Shown here: positions 5,480 to 5,588 of the stretch, one piece after another
How positions within the stretch are numbered: position 1 is the stretch's first letter
How the letters are laid out: every line of letters starts with the position of its first letter
DNA from: an uncultured Bacillota bacterium
Lineage (GTDB): Bacteria > Bacillota_I > Bacilli_A > RF39 > UBA660
Length of the DNA stretch: 5,588 bases
Assembly (NCBI GenBank): GCA_948466105.1
Contig: CAOJZR010000051.1
Coordinates: 1-5,588, forward strand
Direction of reading: 5' to 3'
Program-made: the position numbers and the translations under genes
The notes under the pieces: generated by a model
What the model was told of the DNA's origin: nothing
Database searches by the model: none
What the model saw: the letters and a program-made list of their open reading frames with translations, nothing else

Positions 5480-5588
5480 AGAAGCGACAAAATAATTGCT
5501 TTTGGCTAATTTAATTGTTCTATTATTATTTTTGAACCTTAAAATAAAGACTAAAAATAAAATATTTAATAATTTGTTAAAATGTTTT
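5480..5588. other. AT-rich intergenic end of the window
   Basis: This stretch shows no open reading frame of note, no RNA gene and no terminator hairpin. The final bases (TGTTAAAATG, rightward) contain a -10-like TAAAAT that could belong to a gene beyond the edge. Nothing further is supported. Confidence 0.5.

Noticed and set aside
5517..5537. GTTC/GAAC dyad in the right intergenic region
   Set aside because: Only four base pairs around a 13-base spacer in AT-rich DNA, with no other support.
1..5588. Mollicutes-type genetic code (TGA as Trp)
   Set aside because: All seven genes are full length under the standard bacterial code, every Trp is TGG, and none is broken by TGA.
1..5588. CRISPR array, insertion sequence, prophage or tRNA gene
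   Set aside because: I saw no regularly spaced repeats, transposase or integrase fragments, target-site duplications, or cloverleaf-like segments on either strand.

Overview
The window looks like ordinary chromosome from a low-GC, endospore-forming Firmicute of the Bacilli/Erysipelotrichia type. Base composition is very AT-rich (estimated by eye at around 30% GC). Shine-Dalgarno sites are strong (AGGAGGTGA, GGGAGGTG). There are two alpha/beta-type small acid-soluble spore proteins (SASPs) and an EzrA, a division regulator typical of Bacilli and relatives. All seven genes end in TAA. The seven tryptophans are all TGG and no gene is interrupted by TGA, so there is no sign of the Mollicutes code in which TGA means Trp. 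I cannot name a genus.

Layout, left to right. Bases 1-171 hold a possible leftward promoter, a rho-independent terminator for rightward transcription, and the probable ezrA promoter. Four or five rightward genes follow in one block: ezrA (172-1884), an IDI-like Nudix hydrolase (1920-2456), thiI (2521-3699) and two tandem SASP genes (3777-3989 and 4094-4291). The order ezrA ... thiI, SASP matches what I recall from Bacillus, except that the cysteine desulfurase usually found just before thiI is missing and a Nudix gene lies there instead. The first SASP gene has a close match to a sigma-G (forespore) promoter whose -10 lies inside a perfect 7-bp inverted repeat. The second has its own, less certain, forespore-type promoter.

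A 20-bp perfect palindrome at 4292-4311 separates this block from two leftward genes. These are a PF06541-type small membrane protein (4310-4810) and clpP (4855-5424). The last 150 bases are the AT-rich upstream region of clpP.

The genes do not form one pathway. They cover cell division (EzrA), tRNA 4-thiouridine or thiamine sulfur transfer (ThiI), spore DNA protection (SASPs), proteolysis (ClpP), and two poorly defined accessory roles. Four of the longest-reading-frame starts (ezrA, Nudix and both SASPs) are moved downstream to SD-supported codons, and so is that of the membrane protein. I found no mobile element, CRISPR array, tRNA, rRNA or clear new system. The most interesting sites are the promoter/palindrome at SASP1, the desulfurase-less thiI neighbourhood, and the uncharacterised membrane protein.
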